A stretch of DNA of 64,000 nt, from positions 116,387 to 180,386 of the forward strand of contig JABLXQ010000017.1 in NCBI GenBank assembly GCA_013178375.1, written 5' to 3'. The position numbers were made by a program, and so were the translations under genes. Every line of letters starts with the position of its first letter. The first letter of the stretch is position 1. Positions 8,145-17,740 of the stretch are shown piece by piece. Below the pieces are notes generated by a model. The model had not been told where the DNA came from and made no database searches. It saw only the letters and a program-made list of their open reading frames with translations. Source of the DNA: Gammaproteobacteria bacterium. GTDB lineage: Bacteria; Pseudomonadota; Gammaproteobacteria; Pseudomonadales; Ketobacteraceae.

Positions 8145-8428
8145 AGCATTTCTTCTTGTATTTGGTTGGCGGTGCATGTGCCAGATACAGCGGCACGTTT
8201 GATTTCCCCACCGCATGGTAGCACCGGAAAGCGGGACGGGAACAGTACCGCTAACCAGCGTTTGATTTGGTGGCAGGATTCGCTATTCTCACTCCTACCC
8301 CAGCAGAACAAGTCGGCAGCCGCCCATGAGCCTGTACCTTATCGTCGATGGCCGGCATCTGCTGGATGCCCGCACGCAGCAGGATCATCGGCAACAGCCG
8401 GTTCTACCATTGCAAGACCACAAGGCAA

Positions 8429-10417
8429 TCAGGTAACCGCACTCTCCTTCTCGCCGGATTCGCCCCGCACACCATAGGCCGCCCACCGGTTACGACCCTG
8501 CTGCTTGGCCAGATAAAGCGCCTCATCGGCACAGGACACCAGCGACTCAGGATTATCCGCCGGCACCACCAGCCGGCAATCGATACCGATGCTGACGGTA
8601 ACATTGAAGGCCTTGCCATCCCACACATACACATGCTTTTCCGCGTGCCGCACGATGCTGGTGGCCACCACTTCAGCCCCCTGCAGCGGCGTATCCGGCA
8701 GCAGGATCGCAAATTCCTCGCCACCATAACGGGTGATGATATCGGAGGGACGGTGCAGCAGATTGCGCAGCATGGCGGCAAATTCCCGCAGCACGTAATC
8801 GCCGCAGATATGACCACGGCTGTCATTGATGTGCTTGAAGTGATCGATGTCGATCATCAGCACCGACAAGGGCTGGGAATTACGCTGCAACGCCAGCCAG
8901 TTCTCCCGCAATTTTTCGTTGAAGGTGCGCCGGTTGTAGATGCCGGTGAGCGCATCCAGCGCGCTGAGTTTTTCCAGCTCGTGATTGGCCTTCTCCAGAT
9001 TCGCCAGCGTGCGCGCCAGCTCCGCCGTGCGCTCGGACACCTGCTCCTGCAGGCTCTCGCGGTGGCGGATTTCCAGCTGCAGCGCCGCCTCCTTGGCCTG
9101 GCGCAATTCCATTTCTGTTTGCAGAGCCAGGTCCTGCGCCCGCATGCGTTCGATGCGTTCCAGTGTCGCCTGCTGCAGCGCCACTTCCTTTTCCTTGCGG
9201 GCCTGGTTGATGCGGAACGACAGCGCGAACGAGAAAATCAGGATCTCGAAACTGATTCCCAGCCGCAGGCCATAGGTCGCCATGAATTCGTTGTAGATCA
9301 CGCCCATCTTGGCGGCGGTGAAAAACATCAGGCAGAACAGGAACAGCGCCCAGCCTGACAGCACGATCTGGGCAGAACGCGATCCCCGCAACGCCAGCCG
9401 GATGATCGCCGACGCCGCGACAATGGTGGACAACACCGTATTGGACACCATCAGGTACATCACCGTCTGGTAATCCAGCCAGGCCAGCAACACGCAATAA
9501 ATACCGTGCAGCACCAGCAGCAATTTGTACACCAGCCAGCTGCGGGGCAATGTACGCCCCAGCTCCAGGAACTGGCCGAAAAACATCGCAACGGAAGTGA
9601 ACACCAGCAGCGAGATGAGGGCTGCCCCATAGTGCTGCGCCGACGGCCACTGCGGAAAAACCGATTGATACAGCACACCCTGCTGCCACAGGAAAAATGC
9701 CAGCATCGACAACACATAGGACACGTAAAACAGGTAGGTACGATCCAGCAGGATCAGATACAGCGCGAAGGAATAGGCCGCCATGATCAGCAGAATGCCG
9801 TAGAACACACCGTCGATCATCGCGCGGCGGTTACTGAAATCACTGTAGGCGGTGCGCTCCCCCAGCAGTACCGGAAACTCCATGGCCTCGCTGTTGTGCA
9901 CACGGAAATAAAGCTGGTATTCCTGACCGGGCTGCAACGTGATGGGAAATACAAAATTGCGATCGGGGAAAGAGCGGTCGGCAAACGGCAGCCGATCCCC
10001 CGTCTGCCAGCGTCGCAGCAACCGGCCACCCTCGTACAGAAAAACGGACAGATCATCCAGTTGCGCGCTGGTTATTTCCAGCATGAAATCCCGCCCGGCC
10101 ATCGTGTCTGTCCGCCAGACGGTGCGGAACCACGCCGGCTCCTTTTGATAACCCAGATTGATCGACGCGGTACTGTTCTGCTGCCAGTCAGGTGCGGCGT
10201 CCACCAGCGCTTCCGGCGTGCGGGGCTCCATACCGGTCTGGGCATATTCGATGAACGGCGCCAGCTGCAGCACCTGCGCTTCCGCCCCGACTTCAAGAGC
10301 CAGGCCGGAATAAACAGGCAAGGATGTGTTTGCGTCGGCCACATCTGCCCGGCAGATCCCCCACGGGACCAGGCACAGGCAGAGCAGCAGCTTCCAGCAC
10401 CAGGCAATGTTTCCCAT
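8429..10417 (-). CDS. 7TMR-DISM diguanylate cyclase (GGDEF)
   Basis: This 662-aa inner-membrane signalling enzyme has a signal peptide, a periplasmic jelly-roll domain of the 7TMR-DISMED2 kind (about residues 45-175), seven membrane helices (about 185-390), a coiled coil rich in Glu, Gln and Arg (about 395-480) and a GGDEF domain. The active-site loop reads RYGGEEF and is intact, and an RPSD inhibitory (I-site) motif lies exactly five residues before it. It should make cyclic di-GMP in response to an extracytoplasmic ligand, perhaps a carbohydrate. ATG 10417 has a modest GGA site. The exopolysaccharide locus in the same window is an obvious possible output, but no direct link is visible. Confidence 0.88.
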   Translation of the reverse strand: MGNIAWCWKLLLCLCLVPWGICRADVADANTSLPVYSGLALEVGAEAQVLQLAPFIEYAQTGMEPRTPEALVDAAPDWQQNSTASINLGYQKEPAWFRTVWRTDTMAGRDFMLEITSAQLDDLSVFLYEGGRLLRRWQTGDRLPFADRSFPDRNFVFPITLQPGQEYQLYFRVHNSEAMEFPVLLGERTAYSDFSNRRAMIDGVFYGILLIMAAYSFALYLILLDRTYLFYVSYVLSMLAFFLWQQGVLYQSVFPQWPSAQHYGAALISLLVFTSVAMFFGQFLELGRTLPRSWLVYKLLLVLHGIYCVLLAWLDYQTVMYLMVSNTVLSTIVAASAIIRLALRGSRSAQIVLSGWALFLFCLMFFTAAKMGVIYNEFMATYGLRLGISFEILIFSFALSFRINQARKEKEVALQQATLERIERMRAQDLALQTEMELRQAKEAALQLEIRHRESLQEQVSERTAELARTLANLEKANHELEKLSALDALTGIYNRRTFNEKLRENWLALQRNSQPLSVLMIDIDHFKHINDSRGHICGDYVLREFAAMLRNLLHRPSDIITRYGGEEFAILLPDTPLQGAEVVATSIVRHAEKHVYVWDGKAFNVTVSIGIDCRLVVPADNPESLVSCADEALYLAKQQGRNRWAAYGVRGESGEKESAVT

Positions 10418-10602
10418 CGTTTCCAGTTCAGGGTTGAGCGCACAAGCGCAAACGTTGCGCCAGAGCCGCGCGGCAGGCGCGTTGAGACAATAATGCAGAC
10501 TTGTTCAGAATAGAGGATTACCGCGAATCGTCCAACCGGTGGGGGGCGCAGAACGGCATCGCAAATCGGCTGACTTAAGGGGCAACGCGGCGCCGGATGG
10601 GT

Positions 10603-12228
10603 TCAGCGCCGCTCATAGGGTGGCAGGCTCACCAGCCGCGCATCCATCACCGGCCCGCCGATCGTGAAGTGGTAAAGACTCTGCAGCGAGTGGTCGGTAA
10701 TGCCCAGCATCTCGTGCACCGCATCATCGAAATAGCAGCCGATGCCGGTGCCCCGCAGCCCGCAGGCTTCCGCTTCCAGATACAACACCTGCCCCAACAC
10801 CCCCGCCTCCCAGAACAGTTCGCGGTAACGCCAGGGCGTGTCCTGAATGTGGGAATCGAATTCCGCCAGCATGCCCAGGCTGAAGGCACTGGCGCCGGCG
10901 ATGTCCTGATGGCAGCTGAGCCGCGACGCGGTGCGCTCGGTTCTGGCGGCGATAAGCTGGAACAGCGGCAGATGGTCGGGTGCTGTCGCCACCGCCGACC
11001 AGCTGAATTCCTGGCGCAAACGGGCACGCAGCAACGTCTGGCCCTGTTCGCTGCGGGGGAAGGCGTACAGGCCCGGCGCCAGACCCCGCACACGATGCAC
11101 GAACAACACCAGATGCACGCGCGGCGGCCCGGGCAGCGTATCCCAGGGCGCGATGTCAGTCCGGGGCAGCAGATGATCCAGCAGGCGGAAGAAATCCGTC
11201 GCCTCGATGCCGGTGATGCCGTCAAACGCCTGCGCCGAGCGGCGTTGACGGAAAAGGCGGGCCGCAGGTTCGGTGCAGAGAGACAGAATCGGTGGCGGTA
11301 ATTTTTGCAGCGGCAGCGTGTCCGCCTGCGCATCCAGATCCGGCTTGTGACTGGCCTGCGTCACCGCATCGATCACCGGCCAGCGGTAAAAGTGGCGCCG
11401 GTCCAGCACATTGGCTTGCCCGGCCCAACTGCCCTGCTCCAGGCTGGCTTGCAGACTCCGCACCAGCGCCAGTCCGTCCAGATGATCTGTCGCGCGCTTG
11501 TCAGGCAGAATCGCCAGCAGCAGATCCGGATGCTCGCCTTCGTCCGTCACAAACTCGCCAGTGCGATCCAGCCCCAGCAAATGCGCCAGGGCGTCATCGC
11601 CTACCTCGAACAATGGCTGCACCTGCCAGCCCAGAACAGCAGCCGCATAACTCACACCGGCCAGCGCATGTCCCACATCATGCTGGCAATAACGGAAAGC
11701 GCGCTCGCCGTATTTCCAGGCTTCGCGCCAGTGCACGGAACTCAAGCCCAGCAGCAACAGGGGTTCAATATTTTGCTGCGCCGACGTAAATGCACAGCGC
11801 AATTCCAGGCCATGCACATCCGCGCGGTAGTGATGCACTCCGTCCACCAGCCCTGCAATGCCCCGGCTGACCAGATACGCTTCGGTGGGATGCAGGTTGC
11901 CGCTGGAGGGATTGCAGCGCAGCGACCAGCGCGCGGCACCGAACTGTTTCCACGCCGACAGCGCCAGGGAAATTTCCAGTAGTTGGGCCACGCGTTCCAT
12001 CGTCAGCGGCAGCGGCGCAACGGGTGCTGCATCGAATAACGCGGCAAACGGCAGGCTTAGCTCATCCGCCAGCAGTGGCAACGTCTGCAGCGGCGCGCCT
12101 TCAAAACGGCGGAACGAATCCGGCTGGGCCTCCCAGTCGATAGTCTGCGGCCCCCGGGCATAAGCGTCGAAGCGGTGCTTGGTGCGATCGTGATAATCCG
12201 TGACAGACACGGCTTCGCTGTCAGTCAT
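10603..12228 (-). CDS. SagB-type dehydrogenase (tandem nitroreductase domains)
   Basis: A 541-aa protein with two nitroreductase-like halves, as in SagB/ThcOx FMN dehydrogenases. The first half contains RCNPSSGNLHPTEAYLVS, a hallmark of the family. The second half starts near RQRRSAQAFDGITGIEATDF and ends EAEACGLRGTGIGCYFDDA followed by YHFTIGGPV. Classical SagB oxidises azolines to azoles in peptides, but no cyclodehydratase, precursor peptide or exporter gene is adjacent, so this is an orphan member and its substrate is unknown. A small CCGAC-AAT-GTCGG palindrome lies upstream at 12250-12262. Confidence 0.82.
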   Translation of the reverse strand: MTDSEAVSVTDYHDRTKHRFDAYARGPQTIDWEAQPDSFRRFEGAPLQTLPLLADELSLPFAALFDAAPVAPLPLTMERVAQLLEISLALSAWKQFGAARWSLRCNPSSGNLHPTEAYLVSRGIAGLVDGVHHYRADVHGLELRCAFTSAQQNIEPLLLLGLSSVHWREAWKYGERAFRYCQHDVGHALAGVSYAAAVLGWQVQPLFEVGDDALAHLLGLDRTGEFVTDEGEHPDLLLAILPDKRATDHLDGLALVRSLQASLEQGSWAGQANVLDRRHFYRWPVIDAVTQASHKPDLDAQADTLPLQKLPPPILSLCTEPAARLFRQRRSAQAFDGITGIEATDFFRLLDHLLPRTDIAPWDTLPGPPRVHLVLFVHRVRGLAPGLYAFPRSEQGQTLLRARLRQEFSWSAVATAPDHLPLFQLIAARTERTASRLSCHQDIAGASAFSLGMLAEFDSHIQDTPWRYRELFWEAGVLGQVLYLEAEACGLRGTGIGCYFDDAVHEMLGITDHSLQSLYHFTIGGPVMDARLVSLPPYERR

Positions 12229-12249
12229 GCCGGCGCACCTGTGACAAAA

Positions 12250-12262
12250 CCGACAATGTCGG
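12250..12262. promoter_or_regulatory. Small perfect palindrome upstream of the SagB-type gene
   Basis: CCGAC-AAT-GTCGG lies 22 bp before the start codon of the SagB-type gene. It could be an operator or an RNA hairpin in the leader; nothing else supports it. Confidence 0.2.
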
Positions 12263-12409
12263 TGCGACTAGCCGACCCTGAGCGACATTGGCGCTGGAAA
12301 ACAACATGACCACCTCCGGAAATCCGGCCGGACACGGCACGAAAGGCCCGCCCGGCATCAACTGCTGGTTGTTACTGCAAGACGGATTGCAAGATGGCGG
12401 CCACCACCA

Positions 12410-13723
12410 TTACGGCGTTTCCGGCAACAGTGCCAGCGCCTGCAGCATGAAATCTTCCATATTGAAATCCCCGGGCTGGCTGCTGTAACCGATGCGCACG
12501 AAGATGGTCCCACGCGACGGAATCGCCGCCACAAAACGATCGTAGGAACCCAGAAACGCATAGGCATCCGGCGGCAGGTTCGGGTACAGCGCCAGCCCCA
12601 GGTTCAGCCAGATCCCCGCGCCATAATCGAAATTGGTGGCCGACGGTGTCAGGCTGTATTCCACCCATTCCGGCGACAGAATCTGCTGGTCACCGAGCTT
12701 GCCGCCGTTCATGTACAGCGACGCCACCTGCGCCCAGCCCCGGGTGGTGAGCAGCACGCCCTCCGGCAGCAACGGATAACGGCCCTCGGGGGAAAACTCC
12801 AGCGCGAATGGCCCGCCCAGATCCCAGCCCGGATCAAACCAGTCAGCGTATCCGTCCACCAGCGCAGTGCCCAGATTCATGAAATCGGCGCTGGAATAAT
12901 TGAACACCGTACCGGGCGCGACCGAAACCGGCGAACCACTGGCATAGGCCGACGGATTGGCACTGCCATAAAACAGAATGCCCTGCTGGTTGTTATTCCC
13001 CACCGCCGCTTCGTGCCAGCGCAGGCCGCTGCTCATGCGCAGGCTGTCCTCCCAGCGGATAGTGGAACGTGCATCTCCCTGCCAGGCCGCCATCGGCATC
13101 GGATCAGTCACCTGCAGCCGACCCTGGTCCACCAGCCGCCCCACGAAAAGATTGGCCAGGCTTTTCGACATGGAAAATCCCTTCAGCGGCGAATCCGGGC
13201 CGATACCGTCACGATAGGCTTCCGCCGCGATCTGGTTGTCATGCACCACCAGAATCGCAGTGGTGTTGGTGGGCGCACCGGCATCCACCTCGGCCTGCAC
13301 AAATTGCTGCAAAGCGGTGAATTGCGCGCGGGCGTCGGGCCAGTTCAGTTTCACCGGGGGCACCGGCAACGCCACCGGCACCTGGGCAGAAATACCGGCA
13401 TAAGGATTACGGCAACCGACGTCGGCATTCACCGGCACGCCGGTCTGGGTGCCATAGGTCGGCAGCCAGCGGTTACGCACGCTGACCACGCCAGTATCGG
13501 CATTGCGGCTGATGTTCCAGCTGTTCTTGAACGGCGGAGCAATATTGGCGACGTAGGATTTGGCGGCGGCCTCGTCATAGCCCGACACCAGGATGTCGCC
13601 GCAGACGTTCTTGGCAATAAAACGGGCCAGCAGCGGCACATCGTTGACATACTCGCAGCCGGTCATTGTGAACAGCGTTGTGCCCAGCGCAACAGCGCGC
13701 AGCCCCCGTGGCAAGTGAATCAT
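12410..13723 (-). CDS. Serine beta-lactamase-like lipoprotein hydrolase
   Basis: This 437-aa protein has a lipoprotein signal with TMTGC (Cys23). Residues from about 125 form a class C beta-lactamase/esterase fold: the nucleophile motif SMSK at Ser184-Lys187, then NYSSADF in place of the Tyr-x-Asn motif, and a C-terminal LNLGLALYPNLPPDAYAFLG region. Residues 25-120 are an N-terminal extension rich in Asn and Cys. Such envelope proteins are usually esterases or peptidases rather than antibiotic-resistance enzymes. The ATG has GAGGGAA upstream. The natural substrate is unknown. Confidence 0.78.
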   Translation of the reverse strand: MIHLPRGLRAVALGTTLFTMTGCEYVNDVPLLARFIAKNVCGDILVSGYDEAAAKSYVANIAPPFKNSWNISRNADTGVVSVRNRWLPTYGTQTGVPVNADVGCRNPYAGISAQVPVALPVPPVKLNWPDARAQFTALQQFVQAEVDAGAPTNTTAILVVHDNQIAAEAYRDGIGPDSPLKGFSMSKSLANLFVGRLVDQGRLQVTDPMPMAAWQGDARSTIRWEDSLRMSSGLRWHEAAVGNNNQQGILFYGSANPSAYASGSPVSVAPGTVFNYSSADFMNLGTALVDGYADWFDPGWDLGGPFALEFSPEGRYPLLPEGVLLTTRGWAQVASLYMNGGKLGDQQILSPEWVEYSLTPSATNFDYGAGIWLNLGLALYPNLPPDAYAFLGSYDRFVAAIPSRGTIFVRIGYSSQPGDFNMEDFMLQALALLPETP

Positions 13724-13866
13724 GTTCGTTCCCTCGATATTTTTATATGGTTCTTCAGCCAGCCCACGCTAGCAGAAAACGGGCGGCTTTTCACCGCTCC
13801 CGCCTTTGGGCACACTGGCGCCTTTCGCTGTCCACTTGCCTGGCCATACGCCAAAAGGAAATCCCC

Positions 13867-14790
13867 ATGCCGGACCCGCATCAGGGCCTCGCGCCCCATG
13901 TCGCGCTGCAGCAGATCGACGAACTCACCTGCCTGAGCATCACCCACCCCCGCGCCAGCGCCCTGATCGCGCTGCAAGGCGCCCAGGTACTGGAATTCAC
14001 CCCCACCGGCACGCAACCGCTGATCTGGCTGAGCGAAACCGCCGCCTTCAAGCGCGGCCAGTCGGTGCGTGGCGGCATTCCGGTATGCTGGCCCTGGTTC
14101 GGCGATCTGGCGCGCAATCCCCAGGCGGTGCGCGACAGCATGGGACCACTGGAAACGTCTGTGCCCGCCCACGGCTGGGCCCGCAGCCAGCCCTGGCTGT
14201 TGCAGGAAATCGGCGAAACCGAAGATGAAGTAAAAATCCGGCTGGAATACCCCGCCCCCATGGGACTGCCGGTAGCCTGGGCCAATCAGGTGAGCCTGAC
14301 GCTGGAGATCCGCATCGGCCAGCGCCTGCACCTCGCGCTGACAACACGCAATCACGGCAACAACGCCCTCACCCTGTCACAGGCACTGCACAGCTATTTC
14401 GCGGTCAGTCATATCGATCAGGTACGGGTACTCGATCTGGAAAACGTCCGTTATCTCGATACGCTGCAGCAGTGGGCGCAACGACAGGACCCAACCCCGC
14501 TGCCAATCAATCAGGAAACCGACCGCATCTACCTGGACACACCGCCCCTCATCCGCATCGAAGACGCCGGCTGGCAGCGCAACATCTGCATCGAAAGTCG
14601 CAGCTCCCATTCCGCTGTGGTGTGGAATCCCTGGATAGAAAAATCAGAACGTCTGAGCCAGTTCAAAGCAGACGCCTACCAGCGCATGCTCTGCATCGAA
14701 ACCGCACAGGTGATGGACGATTGTCTGGTGGTGCAGGCCGGTGGCAGCAGTTGCATGGAAGTGAGTATCTGGCAGGAAAACAGCCGATAA
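13867..14790 (+). CDS. yeaD: D-hexose-6-phosphate mutarotase (YeaD family)
   Basis: A 307-aa galactose-mutarotase-fold enzyme that interconverts the anomers of glucose-6-phosphate and related sugars. Family motifs are GAQVLEFTP, RGGIPVCWPWFG, HGWARSQPW, LHSYFAVSHIDQVRV and VVWNPWIEKS; His163-type and Glu-type catalytic residues lie in the conserved segments. The reading frame extends further upstream, but ATG 13867 with AGGAAA just before it matches family length. The terminators just after it are oriented for the opposite strand. Confidence 0.88.
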   Translation: MPDPHQGLAPHVALQQIDELTCLSITHPRASALIALQGAQVLEFTPTGTQPLIWLSETAAFKRGQSVRGGIPVCWPWFGDLARNPQAVRDSMGPLETSVPAHGWARSQPWLLQEIGETEDEVKIRLEYPAPMGLPVAWANQVSLTLEIRIGQRLHLALTTRNHGNNALTLSQALHSYFAVSHIDQVRVLDLENVRYLDTLQQWAQRQDPTPLPINQETDRIYLDTPPLIRIEDAGWQRNICIESRSSHSAVVWNPWIEKSERLSQFKADAYQRMLCIETAQVMDDCLVVQAGGSSCMEVSIWQENSR

Positions 14791-14858
14791 AAAAAACCGC
14801 GCTCCCAGGGGTATCCGGAGGCGCGGCCAAAAATACCCGGAGCAGAGGGAGCCCCGGG
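14789..14858 (-). terminator. Tandem intrinsic terminators, minus strand
   Basis: On the minus strand the first hairpin is CCCGG (14858-14854) with CCGGG (14840-14836), followed by TATTTTT. The second pairs CCGCGCCTCC (14826-14817) with GGAGCGCGG (14805-14797), allowing one bulge, and is followed by eight T (14796-14789). They would end transcripts from the MAPEG gene or from an unannotated short RNA lying between 14860 and 15088. Confidence 0.65.
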
Positions 14859-15088
14859 CCGATGTTGAAAATCCTGAGAGGAGTCCAGCGTCAGCCTGGG
14901 CTAGACCGTGCTATTGCCGTGACACAGACATCTTAGCGGGAACGGAAAAAACATGACGGTGCATTACGGACAATCCGGCACCAGTCGCGGCTGAAGTGAA
15001 CCGAAAGAAATAAATTCAGGCGCAGGAAAGAAAAACAGACCTTATTCCGGGCCAGCGCAGAAACCTGCCGCCGCCCCGGACACGCGGA

Positions 15089-15463
15089 TCAGGCGCTTAT
15101 CACGAACAATGCCACCACACAGGCCAACCCCAGTGCCCAGATCACCGAACGCAAGGTGGCCTGGTCTACCAGGTACAGATAACCGTAAATCAGGCGCAGC
15201 ACCACAAAGTTGATGGCGATCAGGTCGATTTGGTGCTGCGGTGCCTGCGCCAGATGCGCAATGATCACCGCCGCAAGAAAACCGGGCATGGCCTCAAAGC
15301 TGTTCTGCTGCGCCCAGTTGGCGCGGGCACCGCGTCCTTCCAGTTTACTCAGCCATTCCCGCGGCTTGCTGTTATTGAATTTCGGCGCACTTCCCTTGGC
15401 GATGATGGCCCACAGATACGGCATCATAATGACAGCCAGTACGCACCAGTATGCAATAGTCAT
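15089..15463 (-). CDS. MAPEG family membrane protein
   Basis: A 124-aa protein with four hydrophobic helices, matching bacterial MAPEG proteins (relatives of microsomal glutathione transferase, about 120-135 aa). NWAQQNSFEAMPGFLAAV is the conserved middle motif. A strong GGAAGGGGGAA site precedes the ATG. It may conjugate glutathione or be a structural relative without known activity. About 230 nt of untranslated sequence separates its stop from the minus-strand terminators. Confidence 0.8.
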   Translation of the reverse strand: MTIAYWCVLAVIMMPYLWAIIAKGSAPKFNNSKPREWLSKLEGRGARANWAQQNSFEAMPGFLAAVIIAHLAQAPQHQIDLIAINFVVLRLIYGYLYLVDQATLRSVIWALGLACVVALFVISA

Positions 15464-15520
15464 GGTTTCCCCCTTCCCGTTCTTGTTGAAGTTCTTGTTG
15501 ATGTTGTGTGGTTGTAATTT

Positions 15521-16225
15521 TCAGTCCAGCTGCACCGGCAACGGAACATCGATCCGGCATTCACGGTCCGACAATTGCCAGCGCCACGCCATGATCTCCA
15601 CCCCCGACTGTGCCGCTTCCCGCAACTGTTTGCCATACGCTGGATCAATATGATCGGCAGGTCGCACACAATCCACGCCGGTGTGCTGCACGCAGAAAAA
15701 CAGTACCGCGCGATTGCCCTGCTCCACCACGGCCATCAGTTCCCGCAGATGCTTGCGACCACGCTCGGTCACGGCATCAGGAAAAAAACCGGTGCTGCCC
15801 TCGCCGAGCGTAACGCTCTTGATCTCGACAAAGCACGCACTGCCGGGGCACTCCAGCAGCAGATCGATGCGACTGTTTTCACTGCCGTATTTCACCTCGG
15901 CGCGGATCGAATCATACCCCTGCAGCGACGGAATCGCGCAGGCGGAAATTGCCTCTTTCACCAGCGCATTGGCACGTCCGGTATTCACACCCACCATCGC
16001 GCCGTCCGCCGTCTGCACCAACTCCCAGGTGTGGCGATATTTGCGCTGGGCATTACCACTATCCGAGAACCACACCCGCCAACCCGGCTCCGCGCAATTT
16101 TTCATGGAACCGGTGTTGGGGCAGTGCAGCGTGATCTGCTCGCCGCTGTCCAGTTGCACATCCGCCAGAAACCGCTTGTAACGCTGGATCAGCACGCCCG
16201 ACTGCAGGGGCGGGTCGAACCTCAT
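15521..16225 (-). CDS. sfsA: DNA/RNA nuclease SfsA
   Basis: This 234-aa protein is a full-length SfsA: LIQRYKRFLADVQLDSGE at the N-terminus, HCPNTGSMKNCAEPG, the nuclease-like core SRIDLLLE ... CFVEIKSVTLGE and FPDAVTERGRKHLRELM. In Escherichia coli it was named for sugar fermentation stimulation, and later work points to nuclease activity. Its ATG overlaps the stop of the upstream aminotransferase (ATGA, 16222-16225), so the two are translationally coupled. The aminotransferase - sfsA - dksA neighbourhood is typical for Pseudomonas-like genomes. Confidence 0.93.
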   Translation of the reverse strand: MRFDPPLQSGVLIQRYKRFLADVQLDSGEQITLHCPNTGSMKNCAEPGWRVWFSDSGNAQRKYRHTWELVQTADGAMVGVNTGRANALVKEAISACAIPSLQGYDSIRAEVKYGSENSRIDLLLECPGSACFVEIKSVTLGEGSTGFFPDAVTERGRKHLRELMAVVEQGNRAVLFFCVQHTGVDCVRPADHIDPAYGKQLREAAQSGVEIMAWRWQLSDRECRIDVPLPVQLD

Positions 16226-17409
16226 GCGCCACCCCGCGCTATGAAATCCCGCAGCCGCGCCACCGCCTGTGCCAGCCGGACCAGGTCAGCGGTGTAGGCA
16301 ATCCGCACATGGTGATTGGCTTCGTGGTCACCGAAATCGATACCGGGCGTGATCGCCACGCCGGTCTGCTCCAGCACCTGGCCACAAAACGCAAAACTAT
16401 CGTTGGTGATGGCGGATACGTCGCAATACAGGTAGAACGCCCCCTGCGGCACACAGCGCAATCTGATCCCCAGGGCCGGCAGTTCCCGCACCAGGAAATC
16501 CCGGCGCTGATGCAGGATCTCACGCCGCTGTTCATAGATCGCAATGCTCTGCGGGGAAAAAGCCTCCAGCGCCGCATGCTGGGCCACCGTCGGCGGCGCC
16601 AGGAAGAAGTTCTGCGCCATGCGATCCAGCGGCTCGATGTAGCGTTCCGGCGCCACCAGCCAACCCAGACGCCAACCGGTCATGTTGAAGTATTTGGAAA
16701 AACTGTTGATCACGAACAGGCTGTCATTCAGGTCCGGCAACGCCAGGGCAGTCTCAGCCTCCAGGCCGTAGGTCAGGCCGTGGTAGATCTCATCCACCAA
16801 CAGGGCGCCGCCGCGGGCATCCACTTCCGCCTGGATCGCCCCCAGCTCCGTCAGCGACAGCAAGGTACCGGTGGGATTGGACGGCGACGCCACCCAGGCA
16901 CCCCGGGTGTTGTCACGCCAATGCTGCCGCACCTGGGCGGCCGTCAGCTGATAATGCGATTCCGGCCCGGTGGCCACCCGCTGCGGCTGCGCCCCCAAAA
17001 GGTGCAGGAAGTTGTCATTGCAGGGATAGCCCGGGTCCGCCAGCAGCACACCATCGCCCGGATTGAACAGCAGCGCGGTCACCAGGCTGATGGCTCCGGA
17101 CGCCCCGGGCGTCACCACGACACGGTGCCAGTCCAGCGCGACCCCGTAGCGGGCCTGGTAAAAATCCGCGATCGCCCGCTTCAATTCCGGCAACCCGGTG
17201 GGCGCGGTATAGCGCATTTGCCCCGCGTTCATGGCACGAATCCCCGCCTGCACCACGTTGTCCGGAGAGGGAAAATCCGGTTCCCCCACCTCCAGGTGAA
17301 TGACGTCGCGGCCCTGGGATTCCAGCTGTTTGGCCCGGTCCAGCAGCGCCATTACGTGAAAGGATTTGATCTGGTTAAGCCGTTTCGCGAGGGGTGCCAA
17401 CGCTGCCAT
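16222..17409 (-). CDS. PLP-dependent class I/II aminotransferase
   Basis: A 395-aa fold-type I aminotransferase of the aspartate-aminotransferase group. HLEVGEPDFPSPDNV, SPSNPTGTLL and the PLP lysine in NSFSKYFNMTGWRLGWL are all present, with the conserved arginine near the C-terminus in HHVRIAYT. The amino acid substrate cannot be assigned. It overlaps sfsA by four bases in an operon. The SD-like AGAAGG lies unusually close to the ATG at 17409, but the following residues match the family start. Confidence 0.88.
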   Translation of the reverse strand: MAALAPLAKRLNQIKSFHVMALLDRAKQLESQGRDVIHLEVGEPDFPSPDNVVQAGIRAMNAGQMRYTAPTGLPELKRAIADFYQARYGVALDWHRVVVTPGASGAISLVTALLFNPGDGVLLADPGYPCNDNFLHLLGAQPQRVATGPESHYQLTAAQVRQHWRDNTRGAWVASPSNPTGTLLSLTELGAIQAEVDARGGALLVDEIYHGLTYGLEAETALALPDLNDSLFVINSFSKYFNMTGWRLGWLVAPERYIEPLDRMAQNFFLAPPTVAQHAALEAFSPQSIAIYEQRREILHQRRDFLVRELPALGIRLRCVPQGAFYLYCDVSAITNDSFAFCGQVLEQTGVAITPGIDFGDHEANHHVRIAYTADLVRLAQAVARLRDFIARGGA

Positions 17410-17740
17410 CCTTCTGTCATCTGATTTTCATACAAGTGGTAAAAGATCACGAACCGCCAGTATTCCATAGCCCCGGAAATGGGGTTATGATCGGGCGTTC
17501 GCTGCCGGCAGGGCCTGTCCACACAGCCCGGCCACCGATGATATTACAGCCTGTTATATAACACCCGCGCGGCTGGTTCGGCGCAGTCCATCCGGGGCAA
17601 CAGGTGTTTACCGGGGCAGGCAGCAGTGACGGCAAATGCGAAGCGGCGTTCGGGGAACGGCTTCGAAGCGGTACAGGAATTTGCCAATCTTGGGTTTATG
17701 TTATATGAATAAAGATTGAGCAGTTACGAGGACAATGCTT
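17410..17740. other. 331-bp intergenic region between aminotransferase and dksA
   Basis: No convincing gene. It contains a 12-bp perfect palindrome TGTTATATAACA (17552-17563). Near dksA a weak promoter-like pair is possible, TTGCCA (17681-17686) with TATGAA (17704-17709). The palindrome could be a regulator site for the divergent aminotransferase and dksA. Confidence 0.4.

Noticed and set aside
8326..8436. 36-codon frame starting MSLYLIVDG
   Set aside because: Too short, with no family, no partner and a weak translation start; it overlaps the end of the diguanylate cyclase gene.
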